From the NCBI RefSeq assembly GCF_900129125.1, contig NZ_FQVJ01000004.1:113986-177985 (forward strand): a stretch of 64,000 nucleotides of DNA, given 5' to 3'. The notes under the pieces are model-generated. The model was not told the origin of the DNA. It searched no databases and saw only the letters and a list, made by a program, of their open reading frames with translations. This DNA comes from Acidocella aminolytica 101 = DSM 11237. GTDB taxonomy: Bacteria; Pseudomonadota; Alphaproteobacteria; Acetobacterales; Acetobacteraceae. Position numbers and translations under genes: made by a program. Positions 53,642-62,895 of the stretch are shown piece by piece. Each line of letters opens with the position of its first letter. Within the stretch, counting starts at the first letter, position 1.

Positions 53642-53668
53642 TTGCAGGAAGAATTTTTTGGATATAAT
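53642..53668 (+). promoter_or_regulatory. Promoter of the GbsR-type regulator
   Basis: TTGCAG (53642-53647), 15-base spacer, TATAAT (53663-53668). The consensus -10 box sets the expected start near 53675, inside the palindrome that follows. Confidence 0.55.
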
Positions 53669-53671
53669 GTC

Positions 53672-53691
53672 CTTTCAGAATTTTCTGAAAG
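53672..53691. promoter_or_regulatory. Palindromic operator overlapping the regulator's transcription start
   Basis: CTTTCAGAA (53672-53680), TT, TTCTGAAAG (53683-53691): perfect nine-base arms. Bound protein would block the promoter, so this is a likely autoregulatory site for the gene starting at 53699. Confidence 0.6.
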
Positions 53692-53698
53692 AACAAAA

Positions 53699-54289
53699 AT
53701 GGAGTTGTCGCCGCTTACCGAGGCATTCGTGATGCATTTCGGCGAGATGGGCAGCCGCTGGGGTATCAACCGTACGGTAGGGCAGATTTATGCCTTGCTT
53801 TATATCTCCGGCCGCCCGTTACCCGCAGATGAGATCGCGCAATCGCTGAATTTCTCACGCTCCAACGTCTCAATGGGGCTGAAGGAGCTGCAATCCTGGC
53901 AGTTGGTGCGTTTGCAGCATCTGCCAGGCAACCGGCGAGAGCATTTCACCACGCCGGACGATGTCTGGCAGATTGTGCGCACCTTGGCCGAGCAGCGCCG
54001 CGCCCGCGAGGTGGACCCGACACTTTCAGTGCTGCGTGATCTATTGGTGGCTCAGCCGCGTAGTGAGGAAGACCGACAGGCTCAGGAAAAATTGCGCGAA
54101 ATGCACGATTTAATCGAGCTTTTGGTGGGCTGGGCGGATGATGTGAGTAAACTGGAAACCAAGGAGCTGGTACAGTTGCTCAAGCTAGGCTCCAAAGTGG
54201 TTGGATTGCTGGAACTGAAATCGCGCCTGCCCTTGCTGGGCAGGGGTACGCGTGGCGCCGCCCCGGTGGAAGACCACGAACAGGATTGA
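53699..54289 (+). CDS. GbsR/MarR-family transcriptional regulator
   Basis: 196 residues from ATG 53699. The winged helix has F-G-E-M-G-S-R-W-G-I-N-R-T-V-G-Q-I-Y-A-L-L-Y and L-P-A-D-E-I-A-Q-S-L-N-F-S-R-S-N-V-S-M-G-L-K-E-L, the GbsR signature, followed by a helical dimerisation tail. GbsR controls choline/betaine genes in Bacillus; others sense quaternary amines. Its neighbours are an amine-type flavoprotein pair on one side and cydABDC on the other. It may control either. A perfect palindrome lies directly before the gene. Confidence 0.85.
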   Translation: MELSPLTEAFVMHFGEMGSRWGINRTVGQIYALLYISGRPLPADEIAQSLNFSRSNVSMGLKELQSWQLVRLQHLPGNRREHFTTPDDVWQIVRTLAEQRRAREVDPTLSVLRDLLVAQPRSEEDRQAQEKLREMHDLIELLVGWADDVSKLETKELVQLLKLGSKVVGLLELKSRLPLLGRGTRGAAPVEDHEQD

Positions 54290-54351
54290 CGGTTTTTTGA
54301 AATCAGCCCCGGCCAAACAAGACCGGGCGGTAAAGACACGGAGTGTTGACG

Positions 54352-55788
54352 ATGCAGGATAGCCCGCTTGCCGTGCTGATCTCACGGCTGGATTTCGCGT
54401 GGATCACTACCATGCATATCCTCTACCCGCCGCTCACCATCGGGCTTGCAATTCTTCTCTTTCTAGCCGAATGGCGCTGGGTCTCTACCAACAACGAAAA
54501 CTGGTATCGTCTGGTACGTTTTTTTGAGAAGCTCTTCATTGTGAATTTCGGTGCCGGTGTTGCCACTGGCATCACCATGGAAATGGCGTTCGGCATTCTT
54601 TATGGCCCATTCTCCCAGGCCGCCGGGCCGTTTTTTGGACAAGTACTGGGCTACGAGACGATCACCGCCTTCATGTATGAGGCGGGCTTCATCGGGCTCA
54701 TGATCTTCGGCTGGGGCAAGATCAGCAAGCGCATGCACCTGTTCGCGACATTTAACGTCGCGCTTGGGTCCACGCTCTCGGCCATGTGGATTTTGGACGC
54801 GAATAGCTGGATGCAAACTCCAGCCGGTGTGGTATTGAAGAACGGCTTCTTCCAGATCGTCGATTGGGGCGCGGCGCTGCTTAACCCCGATGTGCTGCTC
54901 GGCTTCCCTCACATGCTGGTGGCATGTTTCGAGATCGGGCTGTGTTTCGTGACCGCCATCTCCGCCTGGTTCATTCTGACCGGGCGACATATTCCGCTGT
55001 TCCAGAAATCGTTGAAATGCGCTGTGCTGGCGCTGGTTGTGGTGGCACCGCTGCAGATTTATTTGGGCGATGGCCTGGGCCGGGTGGTGGCCGACGACCA
55101 GCCCACCGCGCTGGCGGCGCTCGAAGGCCATTACCATACCTATAACCCCGATGGATCGGTGAACACCGGCTGGCATGTCGTCGCGTGGCCGAACGCGGCG
55201 GGCGACGGTGCGGCCTGGGCCATTACCATTCCGCATGTGCTGAGCCTGCTGGAAACCCACACATGGAATGGCAAGGTGCCGGGGTTGGACGATTTTCCGC
55301 CGCAGAACCGCCCGCCCATGCTCATCCCATTCTACGCCTTCCGCGTGATGGCCGGGGCGGGGGCCGCCATTATGCTACTGGCCTTCTGGGGGCTATGGAT
55401 CGCACTGCGCAGGGGCTTTACGGTGGAGCGTGTCGCGCAACATCGCTGGTTCCTGCGCGCCGCCATCGCCTGCGGGTTCTTGCCCTATATCGCGGTATGG
55501 ACCGGCTGGTGGGTACGCGAGGTTGGCCGCCAGCCCTGGGTGGTGTATGGGCTTATGCGCACTGCGGATGGCGTTAGTCATATGGGTGTGGCGGAGGCCA
55601 GTTTCTGGCTCGTGGGCTACATAACCTTCGAACTTTCGGTATGGGCGAGCGTCTGGTACTTCCTCGCGAAAATCATGCGCCAGGGGCCGGATATAGATAG
55701 TCCCATCGTGCATGGCGGCCACCAAGCCCTGGGTAGCCTGGAAGGCCCGAACCACGATGCCGCCCCTTCCTATGTCAGACCCATCTGA
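54352..55788 (+). CDS. cydA: Cytochrome bd-type quinol oxidase subunit I
   Basis: 478 residues, about nine membrane helices. M-H-I-L-Y-P-P-L-T near the N-terminus supplies a heme His (His22). G-W-x-V-R-E-V-G-R-Q-P-W-V-V-Y-G is the quinol-site signature. The Q-loop is short compared with the 520-residue E. coli CydA, so this is the CioA/cyanide-insensitive-like short form. It oxidises ubiquinol and reduces O2 with high affinity. ATG 54352 follows GGAG by eight bases; upstream TTG 54343 is unlikely. Confidence 0.93.
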   Translation: MQDSPLAVLISRLDFAWITTMHILYPPLTIGLAILLFLAEWRWVSTNNENWYRLVRFFEKLFIVNFGAGVATGITMEMAFGILYGPFSQAAGPFFGQVLGYETITAFMYEAGFIGLMIFGWGKISKRMHLFATFNVALGSTLSAMWILDANSWMQTPAGVVLKNGFFQIVDWGAALLNPDVLLGFPHMLVACFEIGLCFVTAISAWFILTGRHIPLFQKSLKCAVLALVVVAPLQIYLGDGLGRVVADDQPTALAALEGHYHTYNPDGSVNTGWHVVAWPNAAGDGAAWAITIPHVLSLLETHTWNGKVPGLDDFPPQNRPPMLIPFYAFRVMAGAGAAIMLLAFWGLWIALRRGFTVERVAQHRWFLRAAIACGFLPYIAVWTGWWVREVGRQPWVVYGLMRTADGVSHMGVAEASFWLVGYITFELSVWASVWYFLAKIMRQGPDIDSPIVHGGHQALGSLEGPNHDAAPSYVRPI

Positions 55789-55818
55789 GTCTGGCGTCTC
55801 TTTGACAGGACCGCAATC

Positions 55819-56862
55819 ATGGACGGTTTGACCAATATTCAGAGTATCGTCTCCTTCGCATGGTGGATCGCGCTCGATCTCAGCGTGCTGCTCTACATCA
55901 TGCTGGATGGCGCCGACCTTGGCGCCGGCATCTTCTCGCTCTTCGTGCGCAGCCATCAGGAGCGCGGTGCCATCATGTCCGCCATGGCGGGCACGTGGGA
56001 TGCGAACGAGACTTGGCTTATCGTGGCGGGCGGCGTGCTGTTCGGCGCATTTCCGTTCGTCTACGGCTCCGCCTTCAGCTATCTGATGATCCCTCTGGCC
56101 ATTGCGTTGTGGGGGATCATCACCCGCGCCATCTCGCTGGAATTGAGGCATCTGGCGGAAGTGCGCTGGCAGCGTTTCTCGGACTATGCGTTCGGGTTTT
56201 CCAGCCTCATCGTCGCGTTCTTTGGCGGCATGGCGGTGGGGGCGGTGCTGCATGGCTTTCCGCTTACCAACACACCCGGCTCGGTGCCAACTTATGTGGG
56301 CGGCGCGCTTCGCTTCATTTCGCCCTTCAGCATCTGGACCGGTATTGCCGCCGTGATTGCCACCACGCTGGCGGGCGTGCTGTTCATCCGCGCGCGGTTC
56401 GAGCATGCGGAACCCATCCGCGTGCAGGCGGCTTCCTGGACGAACCTGACCTTCTACCTTGCCTTGGCCGCCGTGGCGGTGACTTTGGCGGTAAGCGCCG
56501 CCATCTTCCCCTGGGCGCGCGATAAATGGCTGGGGCCGGATTTCTGGGTCTGGGGATTGCTGGTGCTGGCTGTTGTGTTCGCGGCGGTGCAAATGCGCAT
56601 GGCCGCCAACCGGGACCGAGACCTGGCCGCCATTCTCTGGCTGAACCTCGCCATCGCCATCATGGCAATGGCAATGATGGCAACGATCTATCCCTGGCTG
56701 ATACCGAATACCTGGACGATCTATACAGGCGCCAGCCCAGCCGTTTCGCTCTTCACCTTCACGCTGGCGATGGGCGGGTTCTTCCCGGTCATGCTCATGT
56801 ATAATGCCTACCAGATCTGGGTTTTCCGCGCCCGCATCTCAGCCCTGGCGGCCTATCACTGA
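55819..56862 (+). CDS. cydB: Cytochrome bd-type quinol oxidase subunit II
   Basis: 347 residues. The start of the first domain, I-M-L-D-G-A-D-L-G-A-G-I-F-S-L, and G-T-W-D-A-N-E-T-W-L-I are standard CydB blocks; eight or so membrane helices follow. It forms the oxidase with CydA. Placed 30 bases after cydA. Confidence 0.93.
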   Translation: MDGLTNIQSIVSFAWWIALDLSVLLYIMLDGADLGAGIFSLFVRSHQERGAIMSAMAGTWDANETWLIVAGGVLFGAFPFVYGSAFSYLMIPLAIALWGIITRAISLELRHLAEVRWQRFSDYAFGFSSLIVAFFGGMAVGAVLHGFPLTNTPGSVPTYVGGALRFISPFSIWTGIAAVIATTLAGVLFIRARFEHAEPIRVQAASWTNLTFYLALAAVAVTLAVSAAIFPWARDKWLGPDFWVWGLLVLAVVFAAVQMRMAANRDRDLAAILWLNLAIAIMAMAMMATIYPWLIPNTWTIYTGASPAVSLFTFTLAMGGFFPVMLMYNAYQIWVFRARISALAAYH

Positions 56863-56874
56863 GGGCGGATTGAC

Positions 56875-58578
56875 ATGGCCACGCACAGCCCGCCGCGTGA
56901 ACGCGCTTTAGCCAAACGGCTGGAACGTTGGCTGCGTGCCGAGGCCAAACCAGGGCGCGCGGCTCTGGCTGGGGTCATTGGCACTGGCGGGCTGAGCGGA
57001 CTGCTGCTGGTGGCGCAAAGCGCTCTGCTGGCACGTATCGTGAACGGCGTGCTGATGCACCATCAAGGGCTCAGCAAGGCGTGGCCCCCGCTATTCGCCA
57101 TGCTGGGGGTGTTTGCCGTACGCGCCGTGCTGGGAGTGGCATCCGAACATTTTGCCTTTAGCGCCTCCACCCGTACCACCGCGCAACTGCGCGCTACGTT
57201 GCGCGCCAAGCTGGCGGCTCTTGGCCCCCATTATATCAGCACCCGGCAAGGCGGCGCGCTGGCCAGCCTGCTGACAGACGGGCCGGAGCGCCTAGCCCCT
57301 TATTTCCGGGCCTATCTGCCGCAGGCGGCGCTCTCGGTGTTTCTGCCCGTGGCATTTCTGGCTTTTGCCTTTCCGGCGGACTGGGTCTCCGGTTTAATCA
57401 TGCTCATCACCGCGCCGCTGATTCCGCTTTTCATGGTGCTTGTGGGAAAGGGCGCGGCAGCGCTGAACCAGAAACAATGGCGACGGCTGGCCCGGCTCTC
57501 GGCGCATCTGTTTGATGTGATCGAGGGGCTGCCGACCCTCAAACTGTTCCGCATCAGCCGCTTGCAGGCGCGGATTGTGGCGCAGATGTCCGAGGATTAC
57601 CGCCAAAGCGTGATGGCGGTGCTGCGAGTGGCGTTTCTCTCTGCCCTGGTGCTGGAATTCTTCGCCACGCTGAGCATCGCGATGATCGCCGTTTATATCG
57701 GCTTCCGGCTATATTATGGCGAGATGGATTTTGCCCCCGCCTTTTTCGTGCTGCTGCTGGCGCCGGAATTCTACCGCCCGCTGCGCGAGATGGGCACGCA
57801 ATATCACGCCCGTCTGGAAGCCCTGGCCGCCGCCGAGCAGATTGTGAACTTGCTGGAAACACCGGAACCCGCTGGCCTCGCTGTCACGCACCCCCTGCCC
57901 GGTGCGCCGGTCCGCGAAATCCGGCTGGAGGGGGTGGAGTTTTGGTACGACCCGGCCCGCCCGGTGTTGCGCGATATTTCCCTGACCCTGCGCCGAGGCG
58001 AGCGTGTGGCGCTGACCGGCCCCAGCGGCGGCGGCAAAAGCAGCCTCGCCAAGCTGCTTCTGGGATTGGACGCACCGCAAAACGGGCGCATTTTGTTGGA
58101 CGGCATGGATCTCGCCACTATCCGCCGGGAGGATTGGTTCGCCCGGCTGGCTTGGCTACCGCAAAATCCCGTGATCTTCCATGGCAGCGTGGCGGATAAT
58201 CTGCGCCTATATTGGCCACAGGCCAGCCAGGAAGCCCTGCGTGATGCCGCCGCCCTGGCTGGGGCCGCCGCCTTCATTGAAAAACTACCCCATGGTTATG
58301 ACACGCCACTTGGTGAACAAGGCCAAGGGCTTTCAGGCGGAGAGATGCGGCGGCTTGCCCTGGCCCGCGCCTTGCTGAAACCCGCTGATCTGGTGATTCT
58401 GGACGAGCCGGATGCCAGCCTGGACGCCGCCAATGCAGCTTTGGTAGGCAGGGCAATTGAAATTCTAGCACGGCGCAGCGCGGTACTGTTTATCGCCCAC
58501 CGGCCCGAGAACGTGGAAAAGGCCGATCGTGTGCTACGGCTAGAAGCTGGCCACCTGCTGGCGGAGATTCCCGCATGA
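56875..58578 (+). CDS. cydD: ABC exporter CydD (cytochrome bd biogenesis)
   Basis: 567 residues, fused membrane and ATPase domains. Walker A G-P-S-G-G-G-K-S-S-L, signature L-S-G-G-E-M-R-R-L, Walker B L-V-I-L-D-E-P. With CydC it exports glutathione/cysteine-type thiols to the periplasm, required to assemble cytochrome bd. Twelve bases after cydB, so one operon. Confidence 0.9.
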   Translation: MATHSPPRERALAKRLERWLRAEAKPGRAALAGVIGTGGLSGLLLVAQSALLARIVNGVLMHHQGLSKAWPPLFAMLGVFAVRAVLGVASEHFAFSASTRTTAQLRATLRAKLAALGPHYISTRQGGALASLLTDGPERLAPYFRAYLPQAALSVFLPVAFLAFAFPADWVSGLIMLITAPLIPLFMVLVGKGAAALNQKQWRRLARLSAHLFDVIEGLPTLKLFRISRLQARIVAQMSEDYRQSVMAVLRVAFLSALVLEFFATLSIAMIAVYIGFRLYYGEMDFAPAFFVLLLAPEFYRPLREMGTQYHARLEALAAAEQIVNLLETPEPAGLAVTHPLPGAPVREIRLEGVEFWYDPARPVLRDISLTLRRGERVALTGPSGGGKSSLAKLLLGLDAPQNGRILLDGMDLATIRREDWFARLAWLPQNPVIFHGSVADNLRLYWPQASQEALRDAAALAGAAAFIEKLPHGYDTPLGEQGQGLSGGEMRRLALARALLKPADLVILDEPDASLDAANAALVGRAIEILARRSAVLFIAHRPENVEKADRVLRLEAGHLLAEIPA

Positions 58579-60233
58579 ACCAGCAAGGCTGGCAGGATTT
58601 ATACCGGTTGCTTGGGCTGGCGAAGGGCGAGTGGGGCTGGGCCTTGGCGGGAGTGCTGCTCACGGCGGGGGTGATTTTGGCTAATACTGCGCTGTTGGGG
58701 CTCTCCGGTTGGTTTATCGCCGCCATGGCGCTGGCCGGGCATGGCGGGCCGGGGCTGGATTTCTTCGCGCCCGCCGCCGCCATCAGAGGGCTAGCGATCT
58801 TGCGCGCCACCGGGCGCTATACCGAGCGGCTGGTGACACATAACGCCACCTTCCGGTTACTCACCAAACTGCGCGTCTGGTTTTATGAACGGCTGGAGCC
58901 CCTGGCTCCGGCGGTGCTGGAGCGTGAGCGCGACGGGGATCTGCTCTCCCGCCTGCGAGCGGACATTGATAGGCTGGAAACATTTTATCTGCGCGTCGCG
59001 GTGCCAAGCGCCGCCGCCCTGCTGGCGGTACCATTGCTGCTGGCGCTGCTGGCTTGGCTTTCTCCCGGCGCGGCATGGATTGAGGCCGCGGGGCTGGTTG
59101 TGGCCGGGCTGGCCCTGCCGCTCTGGGCATTGACGCTGGGCCGCGCACCAGGGCGGGTGGCGGCGGCCAAGCGCGGACAATATAGCGCTGACATGACGGA
59201 GATTCTGCGCGGCCATGCCGAGTTGCTGGTGGCTGGGGCGCTGACGCGTATAGAGGCCCAGGCCGAAACCACGGCGCTAGCGCTGGAAGACGCCCAGCGC
59301 CACCAGGGCTGGGCCAGTTGGGTCACTGGCGCAGTTGGGCAATTCACCGCTCAGCTTTGCCTGTGGGGCACGCTGGTCATCACCATGCCGCGCGCCGCTT
59401 CCGGGCTTCTATCGGGGCCGGATGTGGCGGCGCTGGCGCTGCTGACCCTGGCCGGATTTGAGGCTGTTGCCGGTCTACCTGGCGCCTGGCAGGCGCTGGG
59501 GGAGAGTTTGGCCTCGGCCCGACGGGTTTTTGAACTGGCTGACGCCACTCCCGCCTTACAGGAGCCTGCAAGGCCCGCACCCAGCCCTAGGCGTTTTGAC
59601 CTGCACGCCGAGGAACTGGTGATGCGTTACGCGCCGGACTTGCCGCCGGTATTGCACGGGCTGCGTTTTGATGTGCCGGAAGGCGGCTGCCTGGGCATTA
59701 CCGGACCCTCGGGCGCGGGCAAAAGCAGCCTGCTCAGCCTGCTGCCGCGCTTCCGGGATTATCAGTCCGGGTCCTTGCAACTAGGCGGGGTGGAGGTGCG
59801 CTCGCTGCCCGGTGAGACATTGCGCGGCCTATGCGCGATGGTTACGCAGCGGGCGCATCTGTTCAACACCTCCATCCGCGAGAATCTGCTCATCGCCAAA
59901 CCGGATGCGGATGATACGGCCCTGCGCGACGCCCTGCGCGAAGCAGCGTTACTGGATGAGGTTCTGGCCATGCCCGCCGGGCTGGATACACTGGTGGGCG
60001 AAGCGGGCGCGGCGCTCTCTGGCGGACAGATGCGCCGCTTGGCCATAGCCCGCGCGTTTCTGGCGGATGCTCGGATCCTGCTGCTGGACGAACCCACCGA
60101 AGGGCTAGACGCCGCCACCGAGCAACGCGTGCTGGAGGCTCTGGCCCGGCTGCGCCAGGGTCGTACCACGCTGCTGGTCAGCCACCGCCCCCAGGCGCTG
60201 CGTCTGGCAGACAAGATCTTCACACTCAGCTGA
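58575..60233 (+). CDS. cydC: ABC exporter CydC (cytochrome bd biogenesis)
   Basis: 552 residues. The membrane part has A-L-L-G-L-S-G-W-F-I-A-A-M-A-L, typical of CydC; Walker A G-P-S-G-A-G-K-S-S-L and signature L-S-G-G-Q-M-R-R-L follow, with Walker B I-L-L-L-D-E-P. Partner of CydD; four-base overlap. The order cydABDC completes a self-sufficient bd oxidase operon. Confidence 0.9.
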   Translation: MNQQGWQDLYRLLGLAKGEWGWALAGVLLTAGVILANTALLGLSGWFIAAMALAGHGGPGLDFFAPAAAIRGLAILRATGRYTERLVTHNATFRLLTKLRVWFYERLEPLAPAVLERERDGDLLSRLRADIDRLETFYLRVAVPSAAALLAVPLLLALLAWLSPGAAWIEAAGLVVAGLALPLWALTLGRAPGRVAAAKRGQYSADMTEILRGHAELLVAGALTRIEAQAETTALALEDAQRHQGWASWVTGAVGQFTAQLCLWGTLVITMPRAASGLLSGPDVAALALLTLAGFEAVAGLPGAWQALGESLASARRVFELADATPALQEPARPAPSPRRFDLHAEELVMRYAPDLPPVLHGLRFDVPEGGCLGITGPSGAGKSSLLSLLPRFRDYQSGSLQLGGVEVRSLPGETLRGLCAMVTQRAHLFNTSIRENLLIAKPDADDTALRDALREAALLDEVLAMPAGLDTLVGEAGAALSGGQMRRLAIARAFLADARILLLDEPTEGLDAATEQRVLEALARLRQGRTTLLVSHRPQALRLADKIFTLS

Positions 60234-60266
60234 TCCACCCCGCCCGCCCGCGCGTAATAAACCGCG

Positions 60267-61772
60267 ATGACCCGCTTATTCCCCGTTCGAGGCGACCAGC
60301 TCAGCCTTGGCCTGCCCAGTCTGCTGGCCTGCGAAAAAAGCAGTGATGTGATACTAATGATGGAAGTGCGCGAGGAGGCAGTGACGCCGCGCCACCATAA
60401 AAAGAAAATCGCGTTTCTGCTTTCCGCCATGCGACATTTCGCGGATGAACTGCGTGGCCAAGGCTATCGGGTGGACTACATCACGCTGGACGCGCCGGGG
60501 AACACCCATAGCTTCACCAGCGAGATCTCCCGCGCCCGCCAGCGCCACCAAGCTGAGGCGGTGATCTGCACTTGGCCTAACGAATGGCGCGTGGCGGAAG
60601 CGCTGCGCGAGTTGGGTTCTGAGTTGCTCGAGGATACGCGGTTTCTCTCCAGCCGCGCGGAATTTGCCGCCTGGGCCGCGGGGCGCAAGCAACTCAGGAT
60701 GGAGTATTTCTACCGCCAGCTCCGCACCCGACACGGCATATTGATGCAAGATGGCGAGCCAGAGGGCGGGCAATGGAATTACGATGTCGAAAACCGAAAC
60801 ACGCTCCCGCACGCCATCACCATCCCACCGCCGTATGAAGAAGCGCCGGACACGGTGACAGAGGAGGTTCTGGCGCTGGTTGAACGCCACTTCCCGGATC
60901 ATTTCGGGGATTTAAGGCCTTTTCCCTACGCAGTGACACGCGCGGGGGCGCAGGCGGCACTGGCACGGTTTATAACTCAACGGCTAGCCCGTTTTGGAGA
61001 TTATCAGGACGCCATGCGCCAGGGAGAACCCTGGCTGTTTCACGCGCATATCAGCCTGTATCTAAATTGCGGTCTGCTGATGCCTGGTGAATGCGTGGCC
61101 GCGGCGGAGCGTGCTTACCGGGCTGGCGCCGTACCGCTGAACTCGGCGGAAGGATTTATCAGGCAAATTCTCGGCTGGCGGGAATATGTGCGTGGTTTGT
61201 ATTGGCTGAAAATGCCGGGTTACGCGGCGCAAAACGCGCTCAATGCTCGCCGTCCTCTGCCGAATTTTTACTGGACCGCCGAAACCAGCATGAACTGCCT
61301 GCGCCAATGCGTATCCGAAACGCGGGCCAATGCTTATGCCCACCATATTCAAAGGCTGATGGTGCTGGGCAATTTCGCGCTGCTGGCGGGGCTGGACCCT
61401 GTGGCGGTGAATGAATGGTATCTTCTGGTCTATGCCGATGCCTATGAATGGGTGGAATTGCCCAATGTTTCCGGCATGGTGCTGTTTGCCGATGGCGGCC
61501 TGCTGGCTAGCAAGCCTTATGCGGCGGGCGGTGCTTATATCAACCGCATGTCGAATTACTGCGTAGACTGCCGCTTCAACGTGACCAAAAAAACCGGCCC
61601 GCAGGCCTGCCCGTTTAATTATCTCTATTGGGATTTTCTGGACCGTAACCGCGCCTCGCTCACACAAAACGCTCGGCTGACGCTGGCCTATAGCACGTTG
61701 GACAAAATGCCCGCCCCTGTCCTTACCGCGATCCGCGACAACGCCACGGTGTTTCTAGCCGGGCTGACTTAA
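60267..61772 (+). CDS. FeS-type cryptochrome/photolyase (PhrB-like)
   Basis: 501 residues. Starts with M-T-R-L-F-P-V-R-G-D-Q-L-S and ends with the iron-sulfur region: Cys in S-M-N-C-L-R-Q-C, then N-Y-C-V-D-C-R-F-N-V-T-K-K-T-G-P-Q-A-C-P-F-N. These four cysteines match the cluster set of FeS-BCP photolyases (Agrobacterium PhrB, a (6-4) photolyase), with Y-W-D-F-L. FAD-binding helices precede. It should repair UV photoproducts using blue light. Thirty-three bases after cydC, perhaps with its own promoter. Confidence 0.9.
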   Translation: MTRLFPVRGDQLSLGLPSLLACEKSSDVILMMEVREEAVTPRHHKKKIAFLLSAMRHFADELRGQGYRVDYITLDAPGNTHSFTSEISRARQRHQAEAVICTWPNEWRVAEALRELGSELLEDTRFLSSRAEFAAWAAGRKQLRMEYFYRQLRTRHGILMQDGEPEGGQWNYDVENRNTLPHAITIPPPYEEAPDTVTEEVLALVERHFPDHFGDLRPFPYAVTRAGAQAALARFITQRLARFGDYQDAMRQGEPWLFHAHISLYLNCGLLMPGECVAAAERAYRAGAVPLNSAEGFIRQILGWREYVRGLYWLKMPGYAAQNALNARRPLPNFYWTAETSMNCLRQCVSETRANAYAHHIQRLMVLGNFALLAGLDPVAVNEWYLLVYADAYEWVELPNVSGMVLFADGGLLASKPYAAGGAYINRMSNYCVDCRFNVTKKTGPQACPFNYLYWDFLDRNRASLTQNARLTLAYSTLDKMPAPVLTAIRDNATVFLAGLT

Positions 61773-61869
61773 AAGCGAGAGCCTTGCCGCATAAGCGCAT
61801 TGAAAATTGGGCAATCCGCCGAACCAGGATATACTCAACCCTATCCCAAGGCCCGAATAGGAGGTGTGC

Positions 61870-62034
61870 ATGTACGCCGATGAATTATTCGCCCATCTGG
61901 ATGAGCTGTTTGGTCAGGACTGGCGGCCGCGGATCGACAGCCATGAGATAAAAGACGAGATCGATAAATGGATTACCCGGCAAATCGGAAAAGCCGTTGG
62001 CAGGGCTATCGAAGGTTTATCCGAGGAACAGTAA
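61870..62034 (+). CDS. Small acidic hypothetical protein (54 aa)
   Basis: M-Y-A-D-E-L-F-A-H-L-D-E-L-F-G-Q-D-W-R-P and onward, ending G-R-A-I-E-G-L-S-E-E-Q. AGGAGG lies five to six bases before the ATG, and a TATACT box is about 45 bases upstream, so it looks expressed. Predicted mostly helical, charged, soluble. Family unknown. Confidence 0.65.
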   Translation: MYADELFAHLDELFGQDWRPRIDSHEIKDEIDKWITRQIGKAVGRAIEGLSEEQ

Positions 62035-62050
62035 GGCCAGCTTGGCCACC

Positions 62051-62371
62051 CTATAAAACACCGCGCTGTGCTAGGGCATGAATGGACCAGCCTGACATGA
62101 CCAGCTTGCCAGCCCGGAAAGCCAGCCACGGTCCATCCGGCACATCATCGGCCATCAGCACGCGGCACAGCTTGCACACCGCGCCGCTTCGGCTCTCAGC
62201 GTGATAGACTGTGCCGTGAACCTTGCAGGATGCGCGTTCCACCAGCGGCCCTCCCGCATAAGGCGACCGCAGCAACGGGGGCATGAGTTCGATGCAAACC
62301 ACGTCCTCCCGGTGTTTGGCATTTACGCACGCGATCTTGTCTGAAATAGGTGAATGAACAGACTCATACAT
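62051..62371 (-). CDS. Cysteine-rich hypothetical protein (106 aa)
   Basis: ATG 62371 has GGGAGGG six bases upstream. The central part reads C-K-V-H-G-T-V-Y-H-A-E-S-R-S-G-A-V-C-K-L-C, a C-x2-H...C-x2-C arrangement that could hold zinc. Two more cysteines lie near the N-terminus. I do not recognise a family. It converges on the 54-aa gene, with 16 bases between their stops. Confidence 0.6.
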   Translation of the reverse strand: MYESVHSPISDKIACVNAKHREDVVCIELMPPLLRSPYAGGPLVERASCKVHGTVYHAESRSGAVCKLCRVLMADDVPDGPWLAFRAGKLVMSGWSIHALAQRGVL

Positions 62372-62439
62372 CACATACCCTCCCGGGCTTTGTGTGATCC
62401 AAAGTAAATCTTGAAGCTGAATAGAGGCCAGAAGCGGCG

Positions 62440-62874
62440 TTACGCGGCCGCAGATTTTTTCTCGGCTGCGCTGGTCACCTTAATATGCTCGACTTTGGCG
62501 CCTGAGGTTTCTGGCTCGTTCTTGTTTACGTCCATGCAGTCAATCAACTCATCCGCGACAGAGAAAAAGCAGGCCATGAGGGTATCGTTAATCTCCCGGA
62601 TGCCATGCAAAACCTTCTCTTGTCTGGCTTTGTGGCTTGCGAGCCATTCATGCGTGACACTGGCTGCATTTTCCCGGCTTACCGGCTTCAGCCAGAGATT
62701 TGGCTCCGATTTGAAAACCTCACTAACCAAAGCCGCCTGGGCTTTGGCCGCCGCCGCCATTCCTTCAGACAAATGCGAGAAAGCACGCGACATATTTGCT
62801 GTCCTGCTTTGCGCCGTCTCAAAAACAGCATTTGAATAGCTTAATGGCTGGAACAAATCATTCTTCGCTTGCAT
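62440..62874 (-). CDS. Phasin-like protein
   Basis: 144 residues, helical and amphipathic. L-S-E-G-M-A-A-A-A-K-A-Q-A-A-L-V-S-E-V-F-K and H-E-W-L-A-S-H-K-A-R-Q-E-K-V-L-H-G-I-R-E-I-N-D-T-L-M have the repeating pattern of Phasin_2 granule-coat proteins, and the tail is K-K-S-A-A-A. Phasins cover polyhydroxybutyrate granules. The assignment is moderate, since no strict motif defines the family. GGAGAG is five bases before the ATG. A perfect FNR/FixK box lies upstream, so it should be raised under low oxygen. Confidence 0.55.
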   Translation of the reverse strand: MQAKNDLFQPLSYSNAVFETAQSRTANMSRAFSHLSEGMAAAAKAQAALVSEVFKSEPNLWLKPVSRENAASVTHEWLASHKARQEKVLHGIREINDTLMACFFSVADELIDCMDVNKNEPETSGAKVEHIKVTSAAEKKSAAA

Positions 62875-62895
62875 GACCGCTCTCCGATTTTTAGT

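Noticed and set aside
54290..54351. Possible FNR box or operator in front of cydA
   Set aside because: No TTGAT-N4-ATCAA and no copy of the gbsR palindrome is present in this 62-base gap.
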